Positions 1 to 10,825 of a DNA stretch of 64,000 nt are shown here, in pieces. Source of the DNA: Firmicutes bacterium UBA3920 (GTDB lineage Bacteria > Bacillota > Clostridia > Caldicoprobacterales > Xylanivirgaceae); contig DGES01000026.1 in the NCBI GenBank assembly GCA_002386065.1, positions 27,272-91,271 on the forward strand, read 5' to 3'. The stretch's first letter is position 1; the number at the start of each line of letters is the position of its first letter. The position numbers and the translations under genes are program-made. Below the pieces are notes generated by a model. That model ran no database searches and had not been told where the DNA came from. It was given only the letters and a program-made list of their open reading frames with translations.

Positions 1-2601
1 TTCATACTCTTTTTTCTTTCTTCTTTCTTCTTCAACTATATGTTCAGGTGCTTTCTTTACGAAATTCACATTTTCCAGCTTACTTTGAGCCCTTTTGACT
101 TCCTTTTCCAGTCTAGCTTTCTCAGATAACAGTCTATCTCTTTCCTTATCAAAATCAATTAAGTCTTCTAATGGTATAAAAATTTGCGCCTTTGATGTAA
201 CTGCTGATGCTGTCCCCTTTGGGATCACATCTTCGCTACTTTCTATTATTATTTCCCCAATACCTGCAAGTTTCTCAAAATATATTGCACCATTTAAAAG
301 CACATCTTCCCAATCAGGTTGGGAAACAATATACATTTTAGCTTTTTTACCCATGGGTACATCCATTTCTGAACGTATATTTCGTATTGCTCTTATTATA
401 TCCATTATCTCTTCCATCTTTTCTTCTGCCTGTATATCTATTTCTTCTGTATCAACAGTGGGCCATTTTGCTATCATTATACTCTCATATTGTACGGGCA
501 TATGTTGCCAAATCTCTTCAGTTATAAAAGGCATAAACGGATGAAGTAGCTTAAGGGTATTGGATAATACATACACTAATGTAGACATTGCTACCTGTCT
601 TGCGTCGTCATCGCTCCCATATAGCCTAGGTTTAACCAATTCTATATACCAATCGCAAAATTCATCCCAAGTAAAATCATATATCTTTTGAGCTGCTATA
701 CCTAATTCAAACTTTTCCATATTATCTGTAACTTCTTCTACAAGGCGATTATATTTACTTATAATCCATCTATCAGGTAATTCCAGCTTTCGAACAGGTA
801 CTGGTTTTAGTTCAATATTGAGATTTTCAAGATTCATAAGAATAAATCTGGCAGCATTCCAGACCTTATTTGCAAAGTTTCTACAAGCCTCTACTTTTTC
901 CCAACGAAATCTCATGTCATTACCTGGAGACGTACCAACAACTAAACTCAATCTCAATGCATCGGCACCATATTTATCAATAACCTCGAGAGGGTCAACA
1001 CCATTACCCAAAGATTTACTCATTTTCCGCCCCTCTGAATCCCTTACAATACCATGTATAAACACATATTCAAATGGTATCTCGCCCATGTGAGCAAGTC
1101 CAGAAACAATCATTCTTGCTACCCAGAAAAATATTATGTCATAGCCTGTTACAAGCACATCAGTTGGATAAAAATATTCAAGTTCAGCCGTTTTATCTGG
1201 CCAACCTAAGGTTGAAAATGGCCATAAGGCAGAACTAAACCACGTATCAAGTACATCTTCGTCTTGCTTAAAACTAGAAGCTCCACACTTAGGACAATTT
1301 TCTGGTTTAGATCTTGCAACTACCATTTCATTGCAATTTTCACAATAATATGCAGGTATTCTATGTCCCCACCATAGTTGCCTTGAAATACACCAATCCT
1401 TTATATTTTCCATCCAATTAAAATATATCTTGCTAAAACGTTCAGGTATAAATTTTATCTTACCTTCTTTAACGACATCAATTGCAGGTTTTGCAAGGGG
1501 CGCCATTTTTACAAACCACTGTCTAGAAACTATAGGTTCTACAGTGGTGTGGCACCTATAGCAATGACCTACATTATGCTTATGGGCCTCTATTTTATGA
1601 AGAAATCCTTGCTCTTTTAAATCTGATACTATCTTTTGCCTTGCCTCATATCTATCCATACCCACATATTTACCTGCATTATCATTCATTGTAGCACTAT
1701 CATCCATTATACGTATTTGAGGCAAATTATGGCGCAATCCTATTTCAAAGTCATTTGGGTCATGAGCCGGAGTTATCTTAACCACACCTGTACCAAACTC
1801 CCTATCTACATAGCTATCTGCTATTATAGGTATTTCTCTATTTACAAGAGGAAGCAGAATTTTTTTACCTATTAGATGAGAGTATCTTTCATCATCTGGA
1901 TGTACAGCAACTGCCGTATCTCCAAGCATTGTCTCTGGACGGGTGGTAGCAATTATAACACTTTCATTAGAATCTATAATTGGATATTTTATATACCAAA
2001 AATATCCATTATCTTCCTCATATTCTACCTCCGCATCTGAAAGAGCTGTTTGACAATCGGGGCACCAATTTATTATCCTATCTCCTCTATATATAAGCCC
2101 TTCTTCATAAAATCTTACAAATACTTCTGTTACAGCCCTACTACAACCTTCATCCATGGTAAATCTCTCTCTAGACCAATCACAAGAAGAACCTAACTTT
2201 TTAAGCTGTTCTACTATTCGACCACCATATTGCTCCTTCCATTTCCAAGCCCTTTCCAAGAAAGCTTCTCTTCCAAGATCGTGTTTTGTAAGACCTTCTT
2301 TTTTTAGTTCTTCTATTATTTTTACCTCAGTAGCTATACTGGCATGATCTGTCCCTGGTAACCAAAGAGCAGCATACCCTTCCATACGCCTCCACCTTAT
2401 TAGAATATCTTGAAGTGTGTTATCAAGGGCATGTCCCATATGCAATTGGCCTGTTATATTAGGCGGCGGCATCACTATACAATATGGGTCTTTTTCTTCA
2501 TCTACTTCTGCTTTAAAATAATCATTTTTCATCCACATATCGTAAATTCTATCTTCAACTTTACTAGGATCATATGTCTTGGCAATTAATTTATTTGACA
2601 T
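1..2601 (-). CDS. valS: valyl-tRNA synthetase (3' end outside window)
   Basis: Class I aminoacyl-tRNA synthetase that charges tRNA-Val in the cytoplasm. The frame is open from the ATG at 2601 to the window edge, 867 codons. The HIGH-type signature appears as [14 protein letters not shown] near residues 40-55, and the KMSKS-type signature as [14 protein letters not shown] about two thirds along. The end is the Lys/Glu-rich coiled coil typical of ValS, so only a few C-terminal residues lie outside the window. The start is supported by a GGGAGG ribosome site 9 bases upstream. A T-box leader precedes the gene. Family assignment is very secure. Confidence 0.97.
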   Translation of the reverse strand, partial: MSNKLIAKTYDPSKVEDRIYDMWMKNDYFKAEVDEEKDPYCIVMPPPNITGQLHMGHALDNTLQDILIRWRRMEGYAALWLPGTDHASIATEVKIIEELKKEGLTKHDLGREAFLERAWKWKEQYGGRIVEQLKKLGSSCDWSRERFTMDEGCSRAVTEVFVRFYEEGLIYRGDRIINWCPDCQTALSDAEVEYEEDNGYFWYIKYPIIDSNESVIIATTRPETMLGDTAVAVHPDDERYSHLIGKKILLPLVNREIPIIADSYVDREFGTGVVKITPAHDPNDFEIGLRHNLPQIRIMDDSATMNDNAGKYVGMDRYEARQKIVSDLKEQGFLHKIEAHKHNVGHCYRCHTTVEPIVSRQWFVKMAPLAKPAIDVVKEGKIKFIPERFSKIYFNWMENIKDWCISRQLWWGHRIPAYYCENCNEMVVARSKPENCPKCGASSFKQDEDVLDTWFSSALWPFSTLGWPDKTAELEYFYPTDVLVTGYDIIFFWVARMIVSGLAHMGEIPFEYVFIHGIVRDSEGRKMSKSLGNGVDPLEVIDKYGADALRLSLVVGTSPGNDMRFRWEKVEACRNFANKVWNAARFILMNLENLNIELKPVPVRKLELPDRWIISKYNRLVEEVTDNMEKFELGIAAQKIYDFTWDEFCDWYIELVKPRLYGSDDDARQVAMSTLVYVLSNTLKLLHPFMPFITEEIWQHMPVQYESIMIAKWPTVDTEEIDIQAEEKMEEIMDIIRAIRNIRSEMDVPMGKKAKMYIVSQPDWEDVLLNGAIYFEKLAGIGEIIIESSEDVIPKGTASAVTSKAQIFIPLEDLIDFDKERDRLLSEKARLEKEVKRAQSKLENVNFVKKAPEHIVEEERRKKKEYE

Positions 2602-2820
2602 AGTTTTAACCTCCCATTTTATTTTTAAAGTAACCTATTCCCAACTTGAATGTGAAAACTACTATTTTTAAAAATAACACTATTTTCTTTAACTCATGAA
2701 AAAATAGTACAATATCATTCCAACCGTATATATTAATCTATAACCTATGAATACTACAATCTATTTCCATCATTCATTATCTAAAAAACGCCCTATTATA
2801 AAAAAATTCCATAAAATAAT

Positions 2821-3056
2821 AAAAACCTCCATCCCTATTAAAGGACGAAGGACTTCTCTTCGCGGTACCACCCTAATTTCTACAATAGGCATCCTATTGT
2901 AGACTCTCAAATACCATATCGATGGCAATCGCTTGACCTACTGCCATTCAGTCAAGTAACTCAGAAGCGACATTCCACTTACTTAATACTTGAGAAACCT
3001 CTCAGCCCATGGGATTCTCTCTCTTTTAATATGTAAAGTGTACTCCTCTTCTTCAT
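2821..3056 (-). promoter_or_regulatory. T-box leader of valS with terminator
   Basis: On the minus strand the conserved T-box AGGGTGGTACCGCG lies at 2861-2874. It is followed by a terminator stem (CCTTCGTCC at 2843-2851 pairing with GGATGGAGG at 2826-2834) and five Ts. Upstream is a Stem I-like region with an AG-rich segment around 3015-3035. A GTC valine codon in the context GAATGTCGC, about 2968-2976, is a plausible specifier but was picked by eye. T-boxes read through when uncharged cognate tRNA pairs with both the specifier and the T-box. Position directly upstream of valS fits valine control. Confidence 0.93.
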
Positions 3057-3144
3057 AGTTAAAATCATATTATTTTATCAATCTATATTGACACTTAACA
3101 ACTATTATTTATCAAGTTAAACAACTCTATACAACATTTATATG

Positions 3145-3221
3145 TGGTCGGGGTGACAGGACTTGAACCTGCGACCTTCTCGTCCCGAACGAGACGCGCT
3201 ACCAAGCTGCGCTACACCCCG
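3145..3221 (-). tRNA. tRNA-Pro (anticodon CGG)
   Basis: A 77-base cloverleaf on the minus strand with acceptor CGGGGTG/CACCCCG, a TTCAAGTCC-type T loop and encoded CCA. The anticodon arm is TCTCG, loop TTCGGGA, CGAGA, giving anticodon CGG for proline codon CCG. Five bases separate it from the neighbouring tRNA-Thr, so the two are probably cotranscribed. Confidence 0.95.
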
Positions 3222-3226
3222 GCAAT

Positions 3227-3302
3227 TGGAGCCAACAAAGGGACTCGAACCCTTGACCTGCAGTTTACGAAACTGCTGCTCTACCAACTGAGCTATGTTG
3301 GC
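3227..3302 (-). tRNA. tRNA-Thr (anticodon CGT)
   Basis: A 76-base cloverleaf on the minus strand with acceptor GCCAACA/TGTTGGC, T-loop GGTTCGAGTCC and encoded CCA. The anticodon arm is GCAGT, loop TTCGTAA, ACTGC, giving anticodon CGT for threonine codon ACG. It lies immediately upstream of tRNA-Pro on the same strand. Confidence 0.95.
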
Positions 3303-3392
3303 ATTATTATTGAATCCGGTAATAGATTATACCATATTTCAAGCTGGTTGTCATCCATTTTTAAATTTTATAACTATTATTAGGATAAAAAA

Positions 3393-3491
3393 TTGAGTTC
3401 CCACATTTTTTATAAAACCATCATGAAGCATTATAAGTTAATCCGTTCTACAAACTTATAAATTTTTGTTTTATCTTTTGTGGAAACTCAA
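3393..3491. repeat. dispersed intergenic repeat, copy A
   Basis: A 99-bp AT-rich element bounded by an inverted repeat, TTGAGTTCCCACA and TGTGGAAACTCAA (12 of 13 positions match). Its TTTGAGTTTCC end and the following AAAATAAAAC-type run match copies at 53388-53527 and 58541-58672, but the middle is shorter and diverged. It fills the gap between tRNA-Thr and the PAP2-like gene. No coding potential is seen. Confidence 0.6.
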
Positions 3492-3562
3492 AAATCAAAA
3501 AAATAATGAAATTAGCCTTAAAAACGCAAAATAAAACTAAAATTCGAAATAATTCCTGAACT

Positions 3563-4231
3563 TTATTGGAAATAGGCTACAGTCTTTTCTCTATCTTTCT
3601 CTGTCTCCACTAATTGAGGCAACAGATATATGGAAAAATATAAAACTCCAGATAATACAATAGCCCATATAACATCTAATACTGAGTGTTGCTTTATTAA
3701 TACCGTAGATGCACATATAAAGAGCATAATACCTAATGAAGTAAATCTTAAGATTCGATTTTCTTTAAACGGCTCATATCTAATGAGAGCAATATGTATT
3801 GCAATAGAGTTTAACACGTGTATACTAGGGGCTACATTAGTGGGAGTATCTTTTTCATATATATTCTTAATGGCTTTTGAAAAGATATCATCAGCAGTAA
3901 TAACAGGGCGAAGATTCTGTCCATTAGGTAAAACTGTATATACAGTATAACATATAACCATGCCAATAAATATAAATAAAAATAATCTATAATAATCTTT
4001 TTTAGATACAAAACCTAGATATATAAATCCAAAAGCCATATATATATACCAAAATAGATATGGTACTACAAATTCTTTAACAAATGGAATCTTAAGGTCT
4101 ATTGGCGAAAACATAATATATTTAGGTACAACTGTCTTCTCGCAATATATAAACCATATATATAATATTCTAAAGAGGATAAGCAATAGAAAATGTCTGT
4201 ATTGTTCCCATATTTTTTTCAAGACAATCAC
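3563..4231 (-). CDS. PAP2-superfamily membrane protein
   Basis: A 222-residue membrane protein with about six hydrophobic segments. Two PAP2-type phosphatase motifs are visible: PSIH at 135-138 and KQHSVLDV at 180-187, which carry the catalytic histidines and aspartate. The family hydrolyses lipid phosphates or transfers phosphate groups at the membrane. The layout resembles inositolphosphorylceramide-synthase/PAP2-like proteins of Firmicutes rather than UppP. The substrate is unknown. It stands alone, divergent from the SpoIID-like gene. Start ATG 4231 has AGGAGG-like bases upstream. Confidence 0.75.
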   Translation of the reverse strand: MIVLKKIWEQYRHFLLLILFRILYIWFIYCEKTVVPKYIMFSPIDLKIPFVKEFVVPYLFWYIYMAFGFIYLGFVSKKDYYRLFLFIFIGMVICYTVYTVLPNGQNLRPVITADDIFSKAIKNIYEKDTPTNVAPSIHVLNSIAIHIALIRYEPFKENRILRFTSLGIMLFICASTVLIKQHSVLDVIWAIVLSGVLYFSIYLLPQLVETEKDREKTVAYFQ

Positions 4232-4429
4232 CTCCTAATTTTTTAATTAATTGCTACATCATAATCCTGCATCTCCCAGATATTTTATAACCTTTGTTTT
4301 AAAATTTTGTTAATTTATCCTTACATTTTTATAACAACTTATATAATAATTTATATTCTTTGGCATACTTGTAAAAAATCATAGTATATTTTAAAATAAA
4401 GGTATGCCTTAATATATGGAGGGTAAAGC

Positions 4430-6595
4430 ATGAACACCAAAAAATTTGTTTTACTTTTATGTCTCACCATAACGATAATATTGTTTCTTTTCAAAATATA
4501 TTGGATAAAAACTGACCGTGCTAAAGAAAAAATTAGTCTTTTTTTTAATGCAGTTTTAAGCAAAGATGATATGTCATATGAAGAACATATACACCCACAT
4601 TATGAAGGAAATCTAGAACTCATCAACTTTTTATATGAAAATAGAGACTATATAACATATGATATTATGTCAACTAAAATAATTAATACAAGGGAATATA
4701 AAGTATTAGTTACTCTCCAGTATAAAAATAATAATATTCCCTTGACTTTTATAGTTGAAAAATTTAATAAAAAATTGTGCATCAGTCATATACCCAATTA
4801 TAAATTTATACCTGCTGCCCTATTTCTAGAGAAAGACAATCATAATATAACTGTAGATATTCAAGGGAAAAAAGTATCTTATATATGTAAATATCCCTTC
4901 TCTACAGAAAAATGGACTCCTATATCCCTACATATAATAGATAATTATATATTCTATCATGAAATATTAGAAATGCATAATGTATCAAAAGTGCTTCAAA
5001 GAAATTATGAGGTTATTGAAGATATATATGTAGGAAACATACAAGTAGTTAAAAATATACCCATCTATATGAGTGGAAATGATGAAGTTATCTATTCCAA
5101 TTATGACAATATACCCATTGGTACAGAAAATATATACATATATTCCGATGATAACAACATAGGACAGTTAGCCATATTAGATCGTCAAAAACTACCTAAA
5201 AATAAAATAAGGGTACTCTTAAATGACTCATCATATAAAAACAAATATCATGAACAAATCAGTCTTATACTTGGTACTTCATGCATAATAAAAGAATATA
5301 GTGGTGTCGTACCACAAAAATTTCATTTTGAAGAAGGTGATGAACTTCTATTCAAAACAGGCAGTAACGGTATTGACTTGTACTATAAAGGAAACATACT
5401 TTCTACAACTTCTCGTAGATGGCATATAGAGGGAAATGATGATAATATCTTTTATATAAAAGATATTAAAAGAGAATTTAGCAAACATTTAGATAAAGGT
5501 ACCTGCTATAAAGGGAACTTAGAAATAGCAATAGGGGTAGAAGGCCTAATTTTAATAAACGAGCTAGATATAGAAAAATACCTATATTCCGTTGTAACAA
5601 GTGAAATGCCTGTTGCTTTTGGATTAGAAGCACTCAAAGTACAAGCCATAGTTGCACGAGCATATGCCGTAGCTGCTATAAATCGCTCCGGTTTTGCCAT
5701 ATATGGTGCCCATCTAGATGATAGTACAGCAAGTCAAATGTATAATAATATAGAAGAGAGTCCTATAGCTATAGAAGCAGTAAATAGCACATGTGGATTA
5801 GTTCCATTTTTTGAAGATGAAATAGCAGACACCCGTTTTTTTTCGACTTCATGTGGTTATACAGCTGAATATAGTGAAGTATGGAGCGATAGCGAAGGTA
5901 AATTCCCAGGGATTCAAAAACCTTATCTTCGAGCAAAGCCTCAATACATAGGTGATAGTCCAAGCCTTCACAATGAAGAAAACTTTAGAGCTTTTATAGA
6001 TAATATAAATAATACATCATTCGATCGATTCTCTCCTATGTTTCGATGGTCAGTAAAATTTTCAAGGGAACAGTTGGAAAACTCAATAGCCTATAATCTC
6101 CCCATTGTTCAAGAGGAAGATCCTAATTTTATACTCACCTTCGTAGGCGATAATAAATATGAATATGAGACAATACCTGATGACATTGGTAAACTCTTAA
6201 ATATAACCGTTACCAAACGAGGACAAGGTGGTAATATAATGGAGCTTGAAATATCTACTACAAGTGGTATCTACAAAGTAAAAAAAGAACTCAATATAAG
6301 AAATGTAATAAAACCAATAGATTATATAGATAAAAACCCAGTAGAATTGAAATGTCATGATGGAACCATAAGAGAAAATTTCCCTCTGCTTCCAAGTGCC
6401 TTTGCATATATAGATATTGAGCGAGATACTGATGGAAATATAACCTACATAACAGTTGTAGGAGGAGGTTATGGACATGGAGTAGGTATGAGTCAATATG
6501 GGACTTATGGACTCTGCCTACTCGGGAAAAATTATATAGAGATACTTGAACACTATTATCCAGAATGTGAATTGAAAAAATATAATCTTAACTAA
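4430..6595 (+). CDS. large SpoIID/LytB-domain protein
   Basis: A 721-residue protein with an N-terminal signal-anchor (about residues 5-22), a long N-terminal part I do not recognise, and a C-terminal SpoIID/LytB domain. The domain is marked by ELDIEKYLYSVVTSEMP near 376-392, a LKVQAIVARAYA segment, and HGVGMSQYGTYG near 682-693. SpoIID proteins are peptidoglycan lytic transglycosylases acting outside the membrane in sporulation. This one is about twice the usual SpoIID length, so a role in spore engulfment or in general wall remodelling is inference. The start has GGAGGG upstream (about 4420). cca follows 14 bases after the stop. Confidence 0.85.
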   Translation: MNTKKFVLLLCLTITIILFLFKIYWIKTDRAKEKISLFFNAVLSKDDMSYEEHIHPHYEGNLELINFLYENRDYITYDIMSTKIINTREYKVLVTLQYKNNNIPLTFIVEKFNKKLCISHIPNYKFIPAALFLEKDNHNITVDIQGKKVSYICKYPFSTEKWTPISLHIIDNYIFYHEILEMHNVSKVLQRNYEVIEDIYVGNIQVVKNIPIYMSGNDEVIYSNYDNIPIGTENIYIYSDDNNIGQLAILDRQKLPKNKIRVLLNDSSYKNKYHEQISLILGTSCIIKEYSGVVPQKFHFEEGDELLFKTGSNGIDLYYKGNILSTTSRRWHIEGNDDNIFYIKDIKREFSKHLDKGTCYKGNLEIAIGVEGLILINELDIEKYLYSVVTSEMPVAFGLEALKVQAIVARAYAVAAINRSGFAIYGAHLDDSTASQMYNNIEESPIAIEAVNSTCGLVPFFEDEIADTRFFSTSCGYTAEYSEVWSDSEGKFPGIQKPYLRAKPQYIGDSPSLHNEENFRAFIDNINNTSFDRFSPMFRWSVKFSREQLENSIAYNLPIVQEEDPNFILTFVGDNKYEYETIPDDIGKLLNITVTKRGQGGNIMELEISTTSGIYKVKKELNIRNVIKPIDYIDKNPVELKCHDGTIRENFPLLPSAFAYIDIERDTDGNITYITVVGGGYGHGVGMSQYGTYGLCLLGKNYIEILEHYYPECELKKYNLN

Positions 6596-6609
6596 CGGAG
6601 ATGATAAAC

Positions 6610-7878
6610 ATGAATATAGATGCAATTCCAACTGAGGTTACAACTGTATTGAAACGTATTATGGATAAAGGACACGAAGCATATATCGTAGGGGGTGCCC
6701 TTAGAGATTATATATTGAATAGACCTATACAAGACTGGGATATTGCCACTTCCCTCCTGCCAAATGAGATCGAGGCTACATTTAATGATGTTCATAAAGT
6801 AATAGTTGGAAAACGATTCGGCACAATACAAGTTTTCATAGACAATACTCCCATTGAGATAACAACCTATCGCACAGAAGAATGCTATAGGGACTTTCGT
6901 CATCCAAGTAATGTGAATTTTACAACAAATATATATGAAGATCTTAAGAGGCGAGATTTCACCATGAATTCCCTAGCCTTTAATCCATTACTAGATAGAA
7001 AATCTTTTGTAGATCCATATGGAGGCTATCAAGATATTAAGAATAAGATTATAAGAACAGTAGGTAATCCCAATGAGAGATTTTTTGAAGATCCTCTGCG
7101 TATGATGCGAGCAATACGATTCGCATCTCAACTGGGATTTAATATAGATAAAGACACTCTATCTGCCATAGATAACAATAGCAAACTCATAAAAAATATA
7201 TCAGCAGAACGAATAAAAGAAGAATTAGAACAGATATTGTTAGGCGAATTTACAAGCAAAGCCATTATTCTACTATATTCGTTGGGTATTCAAGAACATA
7301 TTATACCTGAATCTAGAATCCTGATTGATCAGTCATATATGGAATATATAGCCTCTTATATTGACAAGTGTTCCTATAATATTGTTGAAAGACTATGTAT
7401 GTTTCTAATATGGACTACTAAATTAGAAGATAGAAAGACTATTATAAATAAAATTCTCAAGCGACTGAAATATGACAACCAAACAAGACAAGATGTAATA
7501 AATATATTATCTACTTTAGATACACCCATAAATTATGATTTAGCACCATATTTTATAAGGAAGACAATGGCAAGTATTGGCGTTAAAAATACTATCACAA
7601 TGCTCAATTTGAAGGAATTGCTAGAATGCCAATCTAATAATATAAGTAAATTGAAAAAAATAGCTTTTATCATACTCAAAGAAAATCACCCTATATCGAG
7701 ATCTCAACTTGAGATAAATGGACATGATATAATGAAATTGGGTATAGGCGTTAAAGATGAACGTCAAATAGGGCAAGCACTGAATATGGTATATGATTGG
7801 GTACTTATGGAGCCTACGTTAAATGACCGTAATATACTTATTGAAAAATTAAAAAGACATTATAAAGATAAAAAATGA
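6610..7878 (+). CDS. cca: CCA tRNA nucleotidyltransferase
   Basis: A class II nucleotidyltransferase-fold enzyme that builds or repairs the CCA end of tRNAs. The N-terminus has the signature GGALRD at about residues 28-33 and the metal-binding DWDIAT soon after. RRDFTMNSLAFNP and RMMRAIRFASQLGF follow, with a C-terminal tRNA-binding region. At 422 residues the length is normal. An ATG at 6601 sits directly on the GGAG ribosome site, so the ATG at 6610, nine bases away from it, is preferred. Probably cotranscribed with the SpoIID-like gene. Confidence 0.93.
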   Translation: MNIDAIPTEVTTVLKRIMDKGHEAYIVGGALRDYILNRPIQDWDIATSLLPNEIEATFNDVHKVIVGKRFGTIQVFIDNTPIEITTYRTEECYRDFRHPSNVNFTTNIYEDLKRRDFTMNSLAFNPLLDRKSFVDPYGGYQDIKNKIIRTVGNPNERFFEDPLRMMRAIRFASQLGFNIDKDTLSAIDNNSKLIKNISAERIKEELEQILLGEFTSKAIILLYSLGIQEHIIPESRILIDQSYMEYIASYIDKCSYNIVERLCMFLIWTTKLEDRKTIINKILKRLKYDNQTRQDVINILSTLDTPINYDLAPYFIRKTMASIGVKNTITMLNLKELLECQSNNISKLKKIAFIILKENHPISRSQLEINGHDIMKLGIGVKDERQIGQALNMVYDWVLMEPTLNDRNILIEKLKRHYKDKK

Positions 7879-7895
7879 TTCTATTCTTTAAGAAT

Positions 7896-8930
7896 TTAAT
7901 CTCTTGTAGTTACAGGAAATAGAGCCATATATGTTATAAATATCAACCCAATAATACCTAGTATTGGATAAAATATAGAAACTATATTTGAAAATCCAAA
8001 CTTTGCAAATAGTGAAATTATAATGATCATACATATGAAAACCACATTTTGCAGATAGCTTGGTACGAATCTTTCTAAAATTGAAGTTATTGAAAATAGA
8101 TTAGCAATAAGCGTAGTAAATATGGCACCCCACAACATAAGCACATAACACCATCCAAATATAGGATTCACTGTCTTGGCAATATCTAGGAGAGGCATCT
8201 CCCTTAGAGATATATGGGGCATATATGCAAAAATACAATAGTTAGATATAAATAGCATAATCCCTATCACTAGTCCTCCAATATAGCCTCCCCGTCTAGA
8301 TATAAAACTGTTTTCAATTCTATTCCCTAAGGGTGCCATTACACCTATACATAATATTGTATTATACGATGTATATATAAGAGATGACTTAAGAGAGTTA
8401 AATAAGGATTTTAATGATATCATACTGCAGTTATGTAAATTTACAGGAAATTCTATATGATATACAAACAATATAATGTCAAACAAAAGTATCATAGGTA
8501 TTATAATTATATTTGCATTTAAAAGACCGTCTAACCCATTTATTATGGCCAATACTGCAAATCCTGCTGTTATTAATATGCACAGCCAATAATATTTACT
8601 AAACAAAGCGCCGGCGCCGGCAAACATTGCAACAGATATAATCACATATACTATGAACAGATATATATCAACAAATGGTGCCAGTCCTTTAAATATATCC
8701 TTAATCATATCACCATAACAGTTGACATTAAGTTTCCGTCCTAGTACTAATATATTACTACCAATACACATAAATAACATAGTAGATATCAATAGCGACA
8801 CATAAGATATTTTCCCATAATTTGTAAAAAATATGCATATTTCACGCCCTGATGCAAAGCCGGCACCTATAACAGTCCCTATATATGTGGATGCAACCTT
8901 AATGACATATTTAGATTTCTCCCTATCCAT
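7896..8930 (-). CDS. YkvI-family membrane transporter
   Basis: A 344-residue, about ten-helix membrane protein of the YkvI family, relatives of APC/LeuT-fold amino-acid transporters. The opening ASTYIGTVIGAGFASGRE motif (about residues 13-30), with an unwound-helix glycine pattern, is typical. The substrate is not known. Its GC-rich stretch GCCGGCGCCGGC (8610-8621) encodes Ala-Gly repeats and stands out in an AT-rich gene. Translation initiation may be affected by a stem covering its ribosome site (8942-8992). Confidence 0.8.
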   Translation of the reverse strand: MDREKSKYVIKVASTYIGTVIGAGFASGREICIFFTNYGKISYVSLLISTMLFMCIGSNILVLGRKLNVNCYGDMIKDIFKGLAPFVDIYLFIVYVIISVAMFAGAGALFSKYYWLCILITAGFAVLAIINGLDGLLNANIIIIPMILLFDIILFVYHIEFPVNLHNCSMISLKSLFNSLKSSLIYTSYNTILCIGVMAPLGNRIENSFISRRGGYIGGLVIGIMLFISNYCIFAYMPHISLREMPLLDIAKTVNPIFGWCYVLMLWGAIFTTLIANLFSITSILERFVPSYLQNVVFICMIIIISLFAKFGFSNIVSIFYPILGIIGLIFITYMALFPVTTRD

Positions 8931-8941
8931 ATATAATATTA

Positions 8942-8992
8942 CCCCCCTTTGAATATTGAAATACTATTAACAGAATATTCAAAAGGGGGCTT
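8942..8992 (-). promoter_or_regulatory. stem-loop covering the ykvI ribosome site
   Basis: On the minus strand CCCCCTTTTGAATATT and AATATTCAAAGGGGGG form a long stem with a 15-base loop. The 3' arm contains the AAAGGGGGG that serves as ribosome site for the YkvI-like gene (ATG at 8930). There is no T-run, so it is not a plain terminator for the upstream TPR gene. Confidence 0.6.
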
Positions 8993-9031
8993 CATCATAC
9001 ATCTTATAATTAATTCTTACAGCATGCTTTC

Positions 9032-10744
9032 CTATATCTCTATAATCTTCTCCAGTTTTTTAAGATTATTATTTATACTATTTGGAGTTATATTATAAAG
9101 TCTAGCTAATTCATTTTTACTCACATCTATATCATGTTGCGTACAATAATAATATTCCAAAGTAGCAGCCCAAGTTTCAATTTTATATATTCTTGGAAGT
9201 CTATCTGGATATAGCGATTTTATAAACCTTGACCATATCTCCTCTATATAATCTTCATATCCTGTTTCATATCTCTCTGCCATAGTTTCTATAGTAAACT
9301 CAAAAACCTTCTTATATTTACTAGGAAGCTCTATCTTGTTTAAATCAATTATACTCACCTTTACTTCCACAACACTATCATTTATATACGCAACATATGG
9401 TTCTTTCGCATCCATACGCTTTAAATATGCTAAAGCTTCTCTTTTTTGCTCATCTTTTTCATTCCTCTTTAGTATATAATTCCTCAAAAAATTCTCAGCT
9501 TTACCATCTTTAAAGTTAGATACTGTAGCAAGAATCGCCCTTTTTATTATATCATCATTTAAAGCAATTCCCCAGTTAAAAAGATTGTATATAGTATCAT
9601 CCTCTAACCATCTTTGCCTTTGTTCCTCAGAGGGCATATTGATGTATTCATTTATCCGCTTAACCCTATTTACCATTTCATCATAGGGAACCTGGTAGTT
9701 ATAAGATATCTCCTTAATTTCTCTTTGACCCTTCAATACTTGAAGAGTATAACGTCTATAATACGCACTTATAGTATTCCTAGGAGAGATCTTACTTACT
9801 TTGTCCCAATATGATAGAGCTTCACTATAGCGTTTTAAATTAAAAGATGCAACTGCGATATAATGTAGAACTCTAACGTCATATGGCTTATACTGAAGAA
9901 GTAACTTCAAATATCTATAAGCTTCACTATGCCTTTTAAGTTCACATAGTGTAACAGCGATTTTGTGTATATCTTCTCCATCAGTAATAGACATATCCAT
10001 AAGGCCTTGTATATAATCTTCAGCTCTCTCCAATTCTCCATTTTCGTGTAAGAAAAGGGCCATATTACAAAGTGCATGTACATTTAAAGGAAAATCTTCT
10101 AACATTTTTAAAGTAGTATCAATTGCATTATCCAAATCGCCTATACAAAAATATGCTAGAGCAAGGTTGTTCCTTGCAAATACCATAGAAGGATCACGCT
10201 TTACCACTTTTTTTAGTTGCTTTATTGCCTTTTTATACTCGCCCCGATCCATGAATATTTTACCTTTATTAGCCATATCATATAGTTGTTCATCTTCTAA
10301 ATCTATATCCTCTAATGCTTGAAAAAAGAATTCTTCATCTTGTAGTATGGCAAGTAGATATCTAGCATCTTCTGAGTATATTCCATTATTATCAACCTGA
10401 AGATATTTGTCAAAACATTCTTCGGCCTTATTAAAATCCTGCAACCCTAAAAAATTACATCCTAACCCAAAGTAACAATCAGAAAGTACCTTTTTTCTGC
10501 GAAGCATCGAAAATAATATCTTATTAGACTCTTCAAAATAGTTCATCTCCGTAAACGTATCTGCCAAGTCCAACATATAATTAAGATTATCCGGGTCTTT
10601 CTCCACAGCTTTTCTGTAAAAGTTTAGAGCATCTATATATTGATTATTCTCCTCATATTTTTTTGCTTTTCTATAAAAAAATTCACCATCTTGGTCAAAT
10701 GGTATAATTTTCCCCTTAGCCTTTGCAAATAATTCTCTAGTCAT
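9032..10744 (-). CDS. TPR-repeat protein
   Basis: A 570-residue soluble protein made mainly of tetratricopeptide repeats, for example AKKYEENNQYIDALNFYRKA near residues 27-46, GKIFMDRGEYKKAIKQLKKV near 165-185 and further copies to about residue 330. The C-terminal quarter is helical and ends in a short segment (LARLYNITPNSINNNLKKL) resembling an HTH helix pair. TPR proteins are usually scaffolds; no partner can be named. It is followed downstream by the YkvI gene, with 101 bases between them. Confidence 0.75.
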   Translation of the reverse strand: MTRELFAKAKGKIIPFDQDGEFFYRKAKKYEENNQYIDALNFYRKAVEKDPDNLNYMLDLADTFTEMNYFEESNKILFSMLRRKKVLSDCYFGLGCNFLGLQDFNKAEECFDKYLQVDNNGIYSEDARYLLAILQDEEFFFQALEDIDLEDEQLYDMANKGKIFMDRGEYKKAIKQLKKVVKRDPSMVFARNNLALAYFCIGDLDNAIDTTLKMLEDFPLNVHALCNMALFLHENGELERAEDYIQGLMDMSITDGEDIHKIAVTLCELKRHSEAYRYLKLLLQYKPYDVRVLHYIAVASFNLKRYSEALSYWDKVSKISPRNTISAYYRRYTLQVLKGQREIKEISYNYQVPYDEMVNRVKRINEYINMPSEEQRQRWLEDDTIYNLFNWGIALNDDIIKRAILATVSNFKDGKAENFLRNYILKRNEKDEQKREALAYLKRMDAKEPYVAYINDSVVEVKVSIIDLNKIELPSKYKKVFEFTIETMAERYETGYEDYIEEIWSRFIKSLYPDRLPRIYKIETWAATLEYYYCTQHDIDVSKNELARLYNITPNSINNNLKKLEKIIEI

Positions 10745-10825
10745 ATCATTCTCCTAATTCTATAAATTTTTGCAAGGGTTAAGCTCCATGCCTCTCTTAA
10801 GGTATGATTATAACATAAAATCAAT

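Noticed and set aside
3144..3383. + strand frame of 79 codons starting MVGVTGLEPATFSS
   Set aside because: This is the well-known false ORF read across tRNA genes on the opposite strand; tRNA-Pro and tRNA-Thr explain the sequence.
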